Below the pieces are notes generated by a model. It saw nothing but the letters and a program-made list of their open reading frames with translations. It had not been told where the DNA came from and did not search any database. A program made the translations under genes and the position numbers. A stretch of 54,991 nt of DNA from Saccharomonospora azurea NA-128 (GTDB taxonomy: Bacteria > Actinomycetota > Actinomycetes > Mycobacteriales > Pseudonocardiaceae), in assembly GCF_000231055.2 (NCBI RefSeq), contig NZ_CM001466.1, positions 3,783,524 through 3,838,514 of the forward strand. Reading direction: 5' to 3'. Positions 48,047 through 54,991 of the stretch are shown piece by piece. Every line of letters starts with the position of its first letter. Positions within the stretch are counted from its first letter, which is position 1.

Positions 48047-48439
48047 GTGAGCCGGACCGTCGTGGTGGTGCTCGCCCTCGTCACCGCCGTTCTCACCGGC
48101 CTTCTCACGGGCTGCGGGGGCGGAGGCGGCCCGGAGGAGCCGTCGCCGTCTCGCCCGCCGGCGACCACGCCGCAGCAGCCGGAGCCGTCGAAGCCGGGAC
48201 CTCCGGGGCCGTCCGAGGTGACCGTGCGCGGCACGGTGCAGCGCGGAGTCGAGCCGAACTGCCTGGTGTTGACGGTGGAGGGCCGCCAGTACCTGCTGCT
48301 GGAGGCGGGCGGGCAGGTGCGTCCGGGCGTGGAGGCCACGGTGCACGGCACGACCCGGCCGAACCTGGCCACCACGTGCATGCAGGGAACCCCGCTCGTC
48401 GTCGACCGGGTCGAGGACGTGGAAGGAGGCCCGTCGTGA
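48047..48439 (+). CDS. Small lipoprotein with Pro-rich linker
   Basis: A 130-residue exported lipoprotein. The signal peptide ends in LLTGC with lipidated Cys23, followed by a Gly run, a Pro/Ser-rich linker (about 30-60) and a small beta domain (VTVRGTVQRGVEPNCLVLTVEG region, OB-like) containing Cys residues in EPNCLVL and TTCMQG that may form a disulfide. GTG 48047 has GGGAGG upstream. Function unknown. Confidence 0.75.
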   Translation: MSRTVVVVLALVTAVLTGLLTGCGGGGGPEEPSPSRPPATTPQQPEPSKPGPPGPSEVTVRGTVQRGVEPNCLVLTVEGRQYLLLEAGGQVRPGVEATVHGTTRPNLATTCMQGTPLVVDRVEDVEGGPS

Positions 48440-48470
48440 CGGGCCGTCGGCTGCGTGGCGGGGAGCCGGT

Positions 48471-49394
48471 ATGAGTGCGGACTGGTCACCGGACTGGTCG
48501 GCGGCCGACGCCCGCGAGGCGGTGCTGGCGTGTTTCGACGGGTCCGAGGGCGGCCGTCGCGCGGTCTGGTGGGCGGCGGCGGAGGCCGTGTCCCGCGGCC
48601 GCCCGCTGGTGATCGTGTGGTCGCTGGAATGGGACACACCGGGAGCGCGGGGGGAACGGCTCGACTCGGACAGCGCCGTCGAGAGCACCCGTCGAGTGCT
48701 GGACCAGGTCGCCGAGGACTGCCGGTCGCTGCATCCGGGGCTCACGGTGTGGACGACGTTGCCGGACGGCGCACCCGAGGTCACGGTCACCGACCTCGCG
48801 AACGACATCGCGCCCGCGATGGTGGTGGCGGGAGCCTCCGGTCGCGGCGCGCTGTCGCGGATGCTGCTCGGGTCCACGGTGGCCTACTTCGCCCGGTTCC
48901 TGCCGCAACCGCTCGTGGTCGTGCGCGGCGAGCCCGCGCCACCGGACGCGCCCGTGGTCGTCGGTGTGGACGGTTCGGGCACCAGCGTGCGGGCCGTCGA
49001 GTTCGCGTTGACGTTCGCGGAGCGGCACGGCGTCCCGGTGCGGGCCGTGCACTCGTGGACGGACTGGCCGTTGGACGTCTACGCCACCGCGCCGCCCGCA
49101 CAGGTCGGGCTCTACCACATGGACGATGCCGTGCAGGAGGTCGCGCGGGAACAGGTGGAGGAGGCGGCGCGACGGCACCCGAACGCGACGGTGCAGTGGG
49201 ACGTCGTCACCGAACGCCCCACGCACGCGCTGCTGGAGCGCAGCGAGGGCGCCCGCCTGCTCGTGGTCGGCAGCCACGGCCGGGGCCGCATGACGCGGGC
49301 GCTGCTGGGCTCGGTGAGTCACGCGGTGCTCTACCACGCGCCGTGTCCCGTCGCGGTGCTGCGAAGCCGTCCGGAGGACCTGGAGGACGAGTAG
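48471..49394 (+). CDS. Universal stress protein with two USP domains
   Basis: A 307-residue tandem USP. Domain 1 (about 15-150) has GASGRGALSRMLLGST and domain 2 (about 160-298) has GSHGRGRMTRALLGSV, both with the ATP-binding G-x2-G-x9-G(S/T) pattern. Such proteins are induced under hypoxia or starvation in actinobacteria. The gene follows the lipoprotein gene by 31 bp. Confidence 0.9.
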   Translation: MSADWSPDWSAADAREAVLACFDGSEGGRRAVWWAAAEAVSRGRPLVIVWSLEWDTPGARGERLDSDSAVESTRRVLDQVAEDCRSLHPGLTVWTTLPDGAPEVTVTDLANDIAPAMVVAGASGRGALSRMLLGSTVAYFARFLPQPLVVVRGEPAPPDAPVVVGVDGSGTSVRAVEFALTFAERHGVPVRAVHSWTDWPLDVYATAPPAQVGLYHMDDAVQEVAREQVEEAARRHPNATVQWDVVTERPTHALLERSEGARLLVVGSHGRGRMTRALLGSVSHAVLYHAPCPVAVLRSRPEDLEDE

Positions 49395-49642
49395 CCGATC
49401 GAGGCTACGGGGACAAAGCGATGTTGGAGGTTGGGAGCTACTCCGCTCCCGGACTCGTTCCGCGTGTCGGCGGACCGGACAGCCACGGAACTTCTCCATG
49501 AGCACCACATCAGCTCCGGTCACAACCTCGTAACTCGCCAATGGACACGGCGCGTGACGCGATAGAACGGTCAGGTGAATCACAGTCTGTCGTGATCTGA
49601 AACACACACCTCGCGGGTTAGTGTGGCAATGGAGAGGCGCCG
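49395..49642. other. Intergenic region between USP and the HicA-like module
   Basis: 248 bp without a gene. GGGAGC-N6-GCTCCC (49433-49450) may form a weak hairpin after the USP gene, without a T-run. TAGTGT (about 49619-49624) may be a -10 element for the small downstream operon, and ATCAC...GTGAT pairs lie upstream of it. The DNA is noticeably less GC-rich than the neighbours. Confidence 0.4.
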
Positions 49643-49867
49643 ATGGGGTATTGGGTGAAGGCTCGCAAGGACATACAAGCCGTCCTGGTGACCTTCCACC
49701 AGGCCAATTGGAGGATCGACGATCCGCCGAAGTACTACCGAGTGAGATGTCCGTGTGGCATGCACCAGCGATGGATTCATCGGGCTCCGAGCGATCCGAG
49801 CCACTGCAAGAATGCGATCAGGTGTCTAGAGCGGCAGCCTTGCTATGAGGAGAGGACCGACCGATGA
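49643..49867 (+). CDS. Small Cys-rich HicA-like protein
   Basis: A 74-residue basic protein. The central CPCGMHQRWIHRAPSDPSH (Cys36, Cys38, His41, His46) resembles the actinobacterial HicA-like family, in which a CxC-x2-H segment precedes W-h-x-PSDP; further Cys at 55, 61 and 67 may bind zinc. GGAGAGG precedes ATG 49643. It overlaps the next gene by four bases. A HicA-like RNA-binding toxin or a non-toxic relative is possible; the classical catalytic His of HicA toxins (GSHH) is represented by GMHQ. Function is not established. Confidence 0.55.
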   Translation: MGYWVKARKDIQAVLVTFHQANWRIDDPPKYYRVRCPCGMHQRWIHRAPSDPSHCKNAIRCLERQPCYEERTDR

Positions 49868-50196
49868 GCACGGCGATACACGCCCACTGGCAGTTCATCG
49901 TCAGAAGCGCTGATGACCTCTTCGCCTCCGCGGACAAGCTGATGGAAGCATTGATCGCGCAGGAGGAGTGCTCCCATGGTTTCACCGACGTTGCGGTGGC
50001 TGTGGACGGCGATCGGGGGATAGTCGAGGTCGAAGCCAACGCTAGCGGCAAGGATCTCGCACACGCCGTCGCTGTAGCGCAGTCCTGTGTACGCGCCGCC
50101 ATGCACGAGGTCGGCATCAGCACGCCGGACTGGCCATCCCACCGCGAAACCATGTCCATGCTGCTCAAGGAGCTTCACACCGCAGAGCTCGTCTGA
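49864..50196 (+). CDS. Partner of the HicA-like protein, uncharacterised
   Basis: A 110-residue protein with an alpha/beta pattern (HWQFIVRSADDLF, VAVAVDGDRGIVEVEANAS, then a helix with AHAVAVAQSCVRAAM) and a C-terminal ISTPDWP. No known domain is recognised; it is not clearly HicB. Coupled translation (ATGA) with the HicA-like gene suggests the two proteins act together, perhaps as toxin and antidote or as a regulator pair. Base composition is slightly lower in GC. Confidence 0.5.
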   Translation: MSTAIHAHWQFIVRSADDLFASADKLMEALIAQEECSHGFTDVAVAVDGDRGIVEVEANASGKDLAHAVAVAQSCVRAAMHEVGISTPDWPSHRETMSMLLKELHTAELV

Positions 50197-50270
50197 GGGT
50201 TCACCGGTAACAGGACCCCCGCCAACCCGGCAACCGACATGGCCGGCAGGCGGGGGTTTCGCTCGGGACG

Positions 50271-51407
50271 TCACCGTGAACCGGTGTCGCCGTCGCCCGG
50301 TGGTTCCGGGGGATCGACTGTGGCGGGCGGCTCCGCGTCGGTGGACGCCTCCTCCGCGCGGCGGGAGGCGTGGTGTTCGGCGACGGCCAGCACCACGCCG
50401 CGCACCGCGGCCACGACCGGCACCGCGAACAGCGCCCCGGCGATGCCGCCCTCCGCGCCACCGATCACCAGTGCCACGAGCACCACGGCGGGGTGCAGGT
50501 TGCTGAAGTTGCCCTGCAGGAGCGGGTGCAGCACCTGGCCTTCGAGCTGCTGCACCGCGAGCACGACGCCCAGGATGATGAGCGCCGCGACGAACCCGTT
50601 GCTCACCAGGGTGACCGCCACCGCGAGGAAGCCCGACACCACCGCGCCCACGTACGGGATGAAGCCGCCGACGAACGTCAGCGCCGCCAGGGGCACGGCG
50701 AGCGGAACCCCCACCACCGCGAGGCCGATACCGATGCCGAGCGCGTCGATGAGGGCGACGAGCGCCGTCACCCGCACGTAGAGGACGACCCCGCGGTACG
50801 CCCGGCGCCCGGCGTCGTCCACGACGACGCGGGTGCTCGGTCGCCAGGGCAGCAGGGTCGCCGCCCACAGGCGGGGGCCCGCGTAGAGGAACATGATGAA
50901 CAGCACCAGCGCGATCACCAGGCCCACCAGGAACGCGCCGACGGTGCTGAACGCGGTCACGGCCTGAGCGATCACCTGGCCCTGGTTGCCGCTGAGCCAG
51001 TCCTGGATCCGGGTCAGGATCTCCGTGCTGAGGGGGAACGAACTGTCGGCGAGCCACGATTCGAGGCGTCCGATGCTCTCGATCACGCGCAGGCGCAGTT
51101 CGTCGTAGGAGGCGATGATCGAGAACACGACGAAGGTCAGCAGACCTCCGACGACCACGAGTCCCAGGACGAGCGCGGCGAGCACGGCGAGGGACCGCGG
51201 CCAGCGGTGCCGCACCAGCCAGCCGACGACGGGTTCCAGCATCGCCGTGAGCAGCAACGCCACGAACAGCGGAATGAGGACGTAGCTGAGCTGCTTGGTG
51301 ATGTTGCGCAACGCCCAGAGTGCGCCGAACACCAACAGGAACTGGGCGGAGATCATGGCGGCGCGGCGGAGAGTGCCGGAGGTGAACCTCACGGCGGGCT
51401 CGGACAT
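50271..51407 (-). CDS. AI-2E family membrane transporter
   Basis: A 378-residue membrane protein of the AI-2E (PF01594) family, with about eight hydrophobic segments: two near 17-65, others from 75 to 100, and five from 150 to 335. GFIPYVGAVVSGF and GNFSNLHPAVVLVALVIGG are typical. The tail after 340 is acidic and proline-rich. GGAGGTGTC precedes ATG 51407. Family members export autoinducer-2 or act as Na+/H+ antiporters; the substrate here is unknown. Confidence 0.87.
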   Translation of the reverse strand: MSEPAVRFTSGTLRRAAMISAQFLLVFGALWALRNITKQLSYVLIPLFVALLLTAMLEPVVGWLVRHRWPRSLAVLAALVLGLVVVGGLLTFVVFSIIASYDELRLRVIESIGRLESWLADSSFPLSTEILTRIQDWLSGNQGQVIAQAVTAFSTVGAFLVGLVIALVLFIMFLYAGPRLWAATLLPWRPSTRVVVDDAGRRAYRGVVLYVRVTALVALIDALGIGIGLAVVGVPLAVPLAALTFVGGFIPYVGAVVSGFLAVAVTLVSNGFVAALIILGVVLAVQQLEGQVLHPLLQGNFSNLHPAVVLVALVIGGAEGGIAGALFAVPVVAAVRGVVLAVAEHHASRRAEEASTDAEPPATVDPPEPPGDGDTGSR

Positions 51408-51548
51408 GACACCTCCAGCGACAGCCCACTGATCTGGAGCGCGGGTTACCGCAGCGCGAGAGATCAAAACCCTTCCCAGCCGACCGAGGGTTACCGCACC
51501 GGGTCCGGTGACCGTTTGTCACCGCCGGAGGAGGGGTAGCCCACCGGT

Positions 51549-52079
51549 ATGGGCGTGGTGACGGACACAGTGCGGCGAGCGCGCAGCACGCGCCGCCGCT
51601 ACGAGGGTTCGGCGTCCCGGCCGTTGGGTGGCTACGCCGCGGCGATGGCGGCGTACACGGCCGCCACGGCGGCGTTGACGGCGGTGGGGCGCGCGAGAGG
51701 TGTGCGGTTGCCCGAACGGCTGACCGTCGGTGACACGGTGTTGTTGTCCGTGGCCACGCACAAGGCGAGCCGACTGCTCGCGAAGGACTCCGTCACGAGC
51801 CCCCTGAGGGCGCCCTTCACCCGGTACTCCGAGCCCGCGGGCGAGGCCGAACTCAACGAGTCGGTGCGGGGGCACGGGGGGCGCCACGCCGTCGGCGAGC
51901 TGGTGACGTGCCCGTTCTGCCTGTCGGTGTGGGTGGCGACCGCGTTGACCGCTGGTCTCGTCTTCGCGCCGAGGATGACCCGGCTGGTGAACACCATGCT
52001 CACCGCTGTCGCGGCATCGGATCTGCTCCAGCTGGGCTACGACGGGAGCAAGCAGCTCCTGCACGCCGCCGGCTCATGA
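51549..52079 (+). CDS. DUF1360 family membrane-associated protein
   Basis: A 176-residue protein of the DUF1360 type, with weak hydrophobic segments near 28-48 and 118-140 and a conserved ELVTCPFCLSVWVA element carrying a CPFC pair. The TVGDTVLLSVATHKASRLLAKDSVTSPLRAPFT block (given as THKASRLLAKDSVTSPLRAP) is the family signature. ATG 51549. The stop lies close to the next gene, or overlaps it if that gene starts at 52076. Function unknown. Confidence 0.82.
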   Translation: MGVVTDTVRRARSTRRRYEGSASRPLGGYAAAMAAYTAATAALTAVGRARGVRLPERLTVGDTVLLSVATHKASRLLAKDSVTSPLRAPFTRYSEPAGEAELNESVRGHGGRHAVGELVTCPFCLSVWVATALTAGLVFAPRMTRLVNTMLTAVAASDLLQLGYDGSKQLLHAAGS

Positions 52080-52114
52080 ACCCACGACGACTGAACGTCT
52101 TTTCGGAGTACGCC

Positions 52115-52405
52115 ATGTTGAGCCACCACGAACGGCGGGAGTTGGAACGGATCCAGGAGTGGTTCGAGCGCGACGATCCCCACCTCGCCAAGGCACTCGG
52201 CGAGGTCGGCAAGCCCGGAGGCTGGGCCCGGTCCCGTCCCTTGCGCTACTCGATCGACGCGCTAGCGATCGCGCTGATCATCCTGGGCGTGGTGACGCTC
52301 AACTTCGGGTTGATCTTCTTCGGCGCGGTGTGCCTCGCGGCGGCGGCGTGCCTGCACGTCACGCGGTGGAACGACGCGCCCGTGCGGCACCGGCGCCTGG
52401 AGTAG
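52115..52405 (+). CDS. DUF3040 family small membrane protein
   Basis: A 96-residue protein. The N-terminal LSHHERRELERIQEWFERDDP is the DUF3040 signature (given as LSHHERRELERI and FERDDP), and two hydrophobic segments follow (about 44-64 and 65-80). ATG 52115 with CGGAG upstream gives the typical MLS start; ATG 52076, overlapping the previous stop, is an alternative that adds 13 residues. Function unknown, common in actinomycetes. Confidence 0.8.
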   Translation: MLSHHERRELERIQEWFERDDPHLAKALGEVGKPGGWARSRPLRYSIDALAIALIILGVVTLNFGLIFFGAVCLAAAACLHVTRWNDAPVRHRRLE

Positions 52406-52412
52406 TCGGCGG

Positions 52413-53255
52413 TCAGGACTGCCAGGTCCGGCCGGTGAGGCGCTCGTACACGTCGATGTAGCGCCGGCGCGTGGCCTCCACCACCTCGGGCGGCACCGCG
52501 GGCCCGGGCGGGGTCTTGTCCCATCCCGTCGAGGTGGCCCAGTCGCGCACGTACTGCTTGTCGAACGAGTACTGCGGACGCCCCGGCTCCCAGGAGTCGG
52601 CGGGCCAGAACCGGGAGGAGTCGGAGGTGAGGACCTCGTCCCCGAGCGTGAGGGTGCCCTCGGAGTCCCAGCCGAACTCCAGCTTGGTGTCGGCCACGAT
52701 GATGCCGCGTTCGGCGGCGTACTCGGCGCCCTCGCGGTAGATGCGCAGGGTCAGCTCGCGCAGGCGTTCGGCCGTCTCGCGGCCTTCCTGTGCGACGACG
52801 TCGTCGAACGTGATCGGCAGGTCGTGCCCCGAGTCGGCCTTGGTGGTGGGAGTGAAGATCGGCTCGGGGAGCTTGCTGCCCTCCACGAGTCCGGGAGGCA
52901 GGGGAACACCGCACACGCTGGAGGAGCGCTGGTACTCCGCGAGGCCCGACCCGGTGAGGTAGCCGCGGGCCACGCACTCGACCTTGATCATGTCGAGGGG
53001 TCGGCAGCGCACGGCGCGTCCCGCGAACTCGGCGGGGACGTCGGTGGCCGAGATCAGGTGGTTGGGCACGACGTCGCGGAACCGCTCGAACCACCACACC
53101 GACAGCTGCGTGAGGAGCGCGCCCTTGTCGGGGACGGGTGTGGGCAGCGGGACGTCGTACACCGACACGCGGTCGGACGCGACGAGGAGGATGTCGCCTC
53201 GGTCCTCGTACAGATCGCGGACCTTGCCCGCATGCAGGTGCTTCACGCGCGTCAT
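52413..53255 (-). CDS. purC: SAICAR synthetase
   Basis: Purine biosynthesis enzyme that joins CAIR and aspartate using ATP, 280 residues. The N-terminal GKVRDLY, the SDRVSVYDV nucleotide loop and VECVARGYLTGS are signatures, with the C-terminal SRFWPADSWEP. ATG 53255 gives the standard N-terminus MTRVKHLHAGK. Its converging end lies 7 bp from the DUF3040 gene. The substrate aspartate is bound by DxxK/E motifs in IIVADTKLEFG. Confidence 0.94.
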   Translation of the reverse strand: MTRVKHLHAGKVRDLYEDRGDILLVASDRVSVYDVPLPTPVPDKGALLTQLSVWWFERFRDVVPNHLISATDVPAEFAGRAVRCRPLDMIKVECVARGYLTGSGLAEYQRSSSVCGVPLPPGLVEGSKLPEPIFTPTTKADSGHDLPITFDDVVAQEGRETAERLRELTLRIYREGAEYAAERGIIVADTKLEFGWDSEGTLTLGDEVLTSDSSRFWPADSWEPGRPQYSFDKQYVRDWATSTGWDKTPPGPAVPPEVVEATRRRYIDVYERLTGRTWQS

Positions 53256-53465
53256 CGTAGTTGGCCCCTGGACCGGCCTCGGTGGGGCCAGGCCGTCCAC
53301 AGCCACTCACGCGAGGACGCTGTGTCTCACATCACGAAAGGCCATTGTGGACTGACGCGGGGCGGCGCGGCGCGGTGCGGTGATGGGGCGAGGGAGCGCG
53401 ATTTCCGGCCCCCTGCAGGGAAAGCGCCTCGTTTTCCATGATCGTGACAGAGTGCGCTCGCCCCG

Positions 53466-53494
53466 TTACATAGGAAGTTTCCGGCCAGTAGGAT
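53466..53494 (+). promoter_or_regulatory. Promoter of the DUF574 gene (TTACAT-N17-TAGGAT)
   Basis: TTACAT (53466-53471) and TAGGAT (53489-53494) are spaced by 17 bases, a good sigma-70-like actinobacterial promoter, about 70 bases before the start codon. The rest of the 311-bp gap 53256-53566 shows no gene; a GGCCCC...GGGGCC pair lies just upstream of purC. Confidence 0.55.
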
Positions 53495-53566
53495 CGCCGT
53501 CATTCGGGGAACCGACACCCTTCGGCGCGCGTGGCGCCGGTGGATTCTGAGGAGGCGTGCTCGACA

Positions 53567-54385
53567 GTGGCTATGCCCCAGGGAGCACTGAACCCGGACG
53601 GGCCGGCCGATGCCGTCCTGCCCAACATCGCCCGAATCCGGAACTTCTGGCTGGGCGGTGCGAACCATGGCGAGGCCGATCGTGAGATGGCGGGCCAGAT
53701 CGAGCTCTGCGCCCCGTACATCCCCTATCTCGTGCGCGCGCAGCGCGCGCTCGTTCGGCGGCAGGTGCGCTGTCTCGTCGAACAAGGAGTGACCCAGTTC
53801 CTCGACCTCGGCTCGGGTCTGCCCGACGAGGGCTACGTCCATCACACGGCGCAGGCCCTGAACCCCGAGTGCCGGGTGGCGTACGTCGACGTCGACAGCA
53901 CGATCGCGGGCGACAGCGCCGAGCTGCTGTCCGGCTCGGTCGGCACGCGTTTCGTGGTGGCGGACTGCCGTGACGTCGAGGGCGTGCTGCGGCACGACGA
54001 CGTCCGCGCGGTGCTCGACCCGGCGCAGCCCTTCGCAGTGCTCATGACGGAGCTGCTTTTGCATGTGCCCGACTCCGACGGAGCCGACGAGTTCGTGGCG
54101 TCGTGGGTGGACGCGCTGCCCAGCGGCGGTTACCTGGCGATCTCGCACTTCGGCGAGGACGGGCAGGTCCTGAAGGGCCTCCGGCTCTTCGAGCACCTGA
54201 GGTTCGGGAGGTTTCCCGAGGTCAGCCTGCGGTCGCTGGAGCGGGTCGCGGAGTTCTTCGCGGGGCTCGACCTGGTCGAGCCCGGTGTCGTGCCCGCGCC
54301 GTTGTGGCGGCCCGAGCCGGACGAGGAGGACGTGCGCAACCCGGGCGAGGTGCGGATGTTCGCGGGGCTCGGGCGCAAGCCCTGA
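53567..54385 (+). CDS. DUF574 family SAM-dependent methyltransferase
   Basis: A 272-residue member of the actinobacterial DUF574/Methyltransf_19 family. The N-terminal VLPNIARIRNFWLGGANHGEADRE is the family signature (given as ARIRNFWLGGANHGEAD), motif I is FLDLGSGLPDEG, and AYVDVDS and VVADCRD mark SAM contacts. GTG 53567 follows AGGAGG by 11 bases; ATG 53573 is possible. These genes often flank conserved operons of unknown regulators. Substrate unknown. Confidence 0.85.
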   Translation: MAMPQGALNPDGPADAVLPNIARIRNFWLGGANHGEADREMAGQIELCAPYIPYLVRAQRALVRRQVRCLVEQGVTQFLDLGSGLPDEGYVHHTAQALNPECRVAYVDVDSTIAGDSAELLSGSVGTRFVVADCRDVEGVLRHDDVRAVLDPAQPFAVLMTELLLHVPDSDGADEFVASWVDALPSGGYLAISHFGEDGQVLKGLRLFEHLRFGRFPEVSLRSLERVAEFFAGLDLVEPGVVPAPLWRPEPDEEDVRNPGEVRMFAGLGRKP

Positions 54386-54392
54386 GCGTGCC

Positions 54393-54991
54393 TCACGTGG
54401 CGAGGGCGACCGCCACGATCGCGACGTCGGCGGCCAGCACCACCGGCATGACGGTGCGGCGCAGCCAGGTGGAGCTGACCGGCTCACCCGCCGAGACCCG
54501 GTGGGTGAGCACGACGGCCGAACCGACGAAGACGGCGTGTCCGGCCGCGCCCACGACGGTCGCGATCGGCCCGCCGAGCCACCACAGCCCCCACACCAGC
54601 GCCGCCAGCCCGAGTGCCAAGAGCACGCACGCCACCCGCAGTGCCCCGACTGACCCGCGGCGCACACTCGTCGTGCGCTGACCCGCGGCGGCGTCGGCGT
54701 CGCGGTCGGGCACCGACCACCACACGACGCGGGCGGCCGCGAGCACCGTCAACCCGGCCAGCACCAGGGTGGTCGGCCACAGCAGGCCGGACCGCACCGC
54801 GGCGTGCGTGAGCAGGCTCGGCAACGCCACGACACCGCAGGCGAACGCCACGGCGCCCGGCAGTCCGCGGGACTTCAGCCGCACCGGCTCGACGTTGTAG
54901 AGCACGTGCGCGAGCAGGACCCCCACCGCCGCGAGCGCGACCGTGATGCGTCCGGTGTGGACGGACACGGCGAGCGCGAGCGCGAGCCCCG
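54393..54991 (-). CDS. UbiA-like prenyltransferase, C-terminal part (runs off the window)
   Basis: The minus-strand frame is open to the window end, so the N-terminus is missing. The visible 198 residues hold several hydrophobic segments and an RDADAAAGQRTTSVRRG element similar to the second aspartate motif of UbiA prenyltransferases (D-x2/3-D-x-GQRT). NVEPVRLKSRGLPG fits the short conserved loop of the family. It would attach an isoprenoid chain to an aromatic acceptor in the membrane. The assignment is moderate because the first Asp motif is outside. Confidence 0.55.
   Translation of the reverse strand, partial: GLALALAVSVHTGRITVALAAVGVLLAHVLYNVEPVRLKSRGLPGAVAFACGVVALPSLLTHAAVRSGLLWPTTLVLAGLTVLAAARVVWWSVPDRDADAAAGQRTTSVRRGSVGALRVACVLLALGLAALVWGLWWLGGPIATVVGAAGHAVFVGSAVVLTHRVSAGEPVSSTWLRRTVMPVVLAADVAIVAVALAT

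Overview
The window is about 55 kb of very GC-rich DNA with dense, often overlapping genes (ATGA/GTGA stop-start overlaps), many GTG starts, WhiB, mycothiol-dependent maleylpyruvate isomerase and DUF574/DUF1360/DUF3040 family genes. This is an actinomycete, most likely of the Pseudonocardiaceae (Saccharomonospora/Amycolatopsis type); the genus is an inference. No transposase, integrase or phage gene was found, so this looks like chromosome.

Layout. 1-2.6 kb: 5'-most part of an HrpB-type helicase gene and an amino-acid ABC binding lipoprotein, both leftward. 2.6-6.6 kb: MauE/DsbA redox pair, then a small type VII-associated set (EspC-like, NlpC/P60, two YbaB-like proteins) and tRNA-Ala(GGC) with its terminator. 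6.7-10.3 kb: MFS exporter and divergent TetR gene with twin operators, then a second TetR gene behind a perfect 20-bp-arm inverted repeat, and an alpha/beta hydrolase. 10.3-15.3 kb: a complete gentisate pathway (3-hydroxybenzoate 6-hydroxylase, mycothiol-dependent maleylpyruvate isomerase, fumarylpyruvate hydrolase, gentisate 1,2-dioxygenase) with a divergent IclR regulator. 15.3-16.9 kb: GNAT acetyltransferase and an SDR-like protein.

17.0-32.5 kb is the centrepiece: an actinobacterial-type (group 1h) [NiFe]-hydrogenase locus. hypF and a DMT permease gene read rightward. A leftward operon from 27170 to 20261 carries two SIS-domain genes, a HypC paralog, an uncharacterised 421-residue protein, the maturation protease and hypC-D-E-A-B. 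From the same 243-bp intergenic region a rightward operon carries the small and large subunits followed by five small accessory genes: a NifU-like protein without cysteines, DUF5947, an 84-residue basic protein, DUF6084 and a 52-residue single-membrane-span protein. The enzyme is predicted to oxidise trace H2 for respiration during starvation. How its electrons reach the membrane is not evident, and the accessory genes are the best candidates for undescribed biology in the window.

32.5-43.7 kb: a methyltransferase, WhiB, RNase Z, a CBS protein, a DinB2-like polymerase, ParE/ParC (or second gyrase) and an RluA-type pseudouridine synthase. Two intergenic arrays of a 21-bp unit, each built as convergent half-arrays, lie at 32474-32646 and 42530-42743. 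A candidate structured RNA with a leftward terminator lies at about 33581-33760. 43.7-48 kb: a SorC regulator, zinc alcohol/polyol dehydrogenase and an ABC sugar/polyol importer without its own ATPase. 48-55 kb: a lipoprotein, double USP, a two-gene HicA-like module of slightly lower GC, an AI-2E family membrane protein, DUF1360, DUF3040, purC, a DUF574 methyltransferase and the end of a UbiA-like prenyltransferase.
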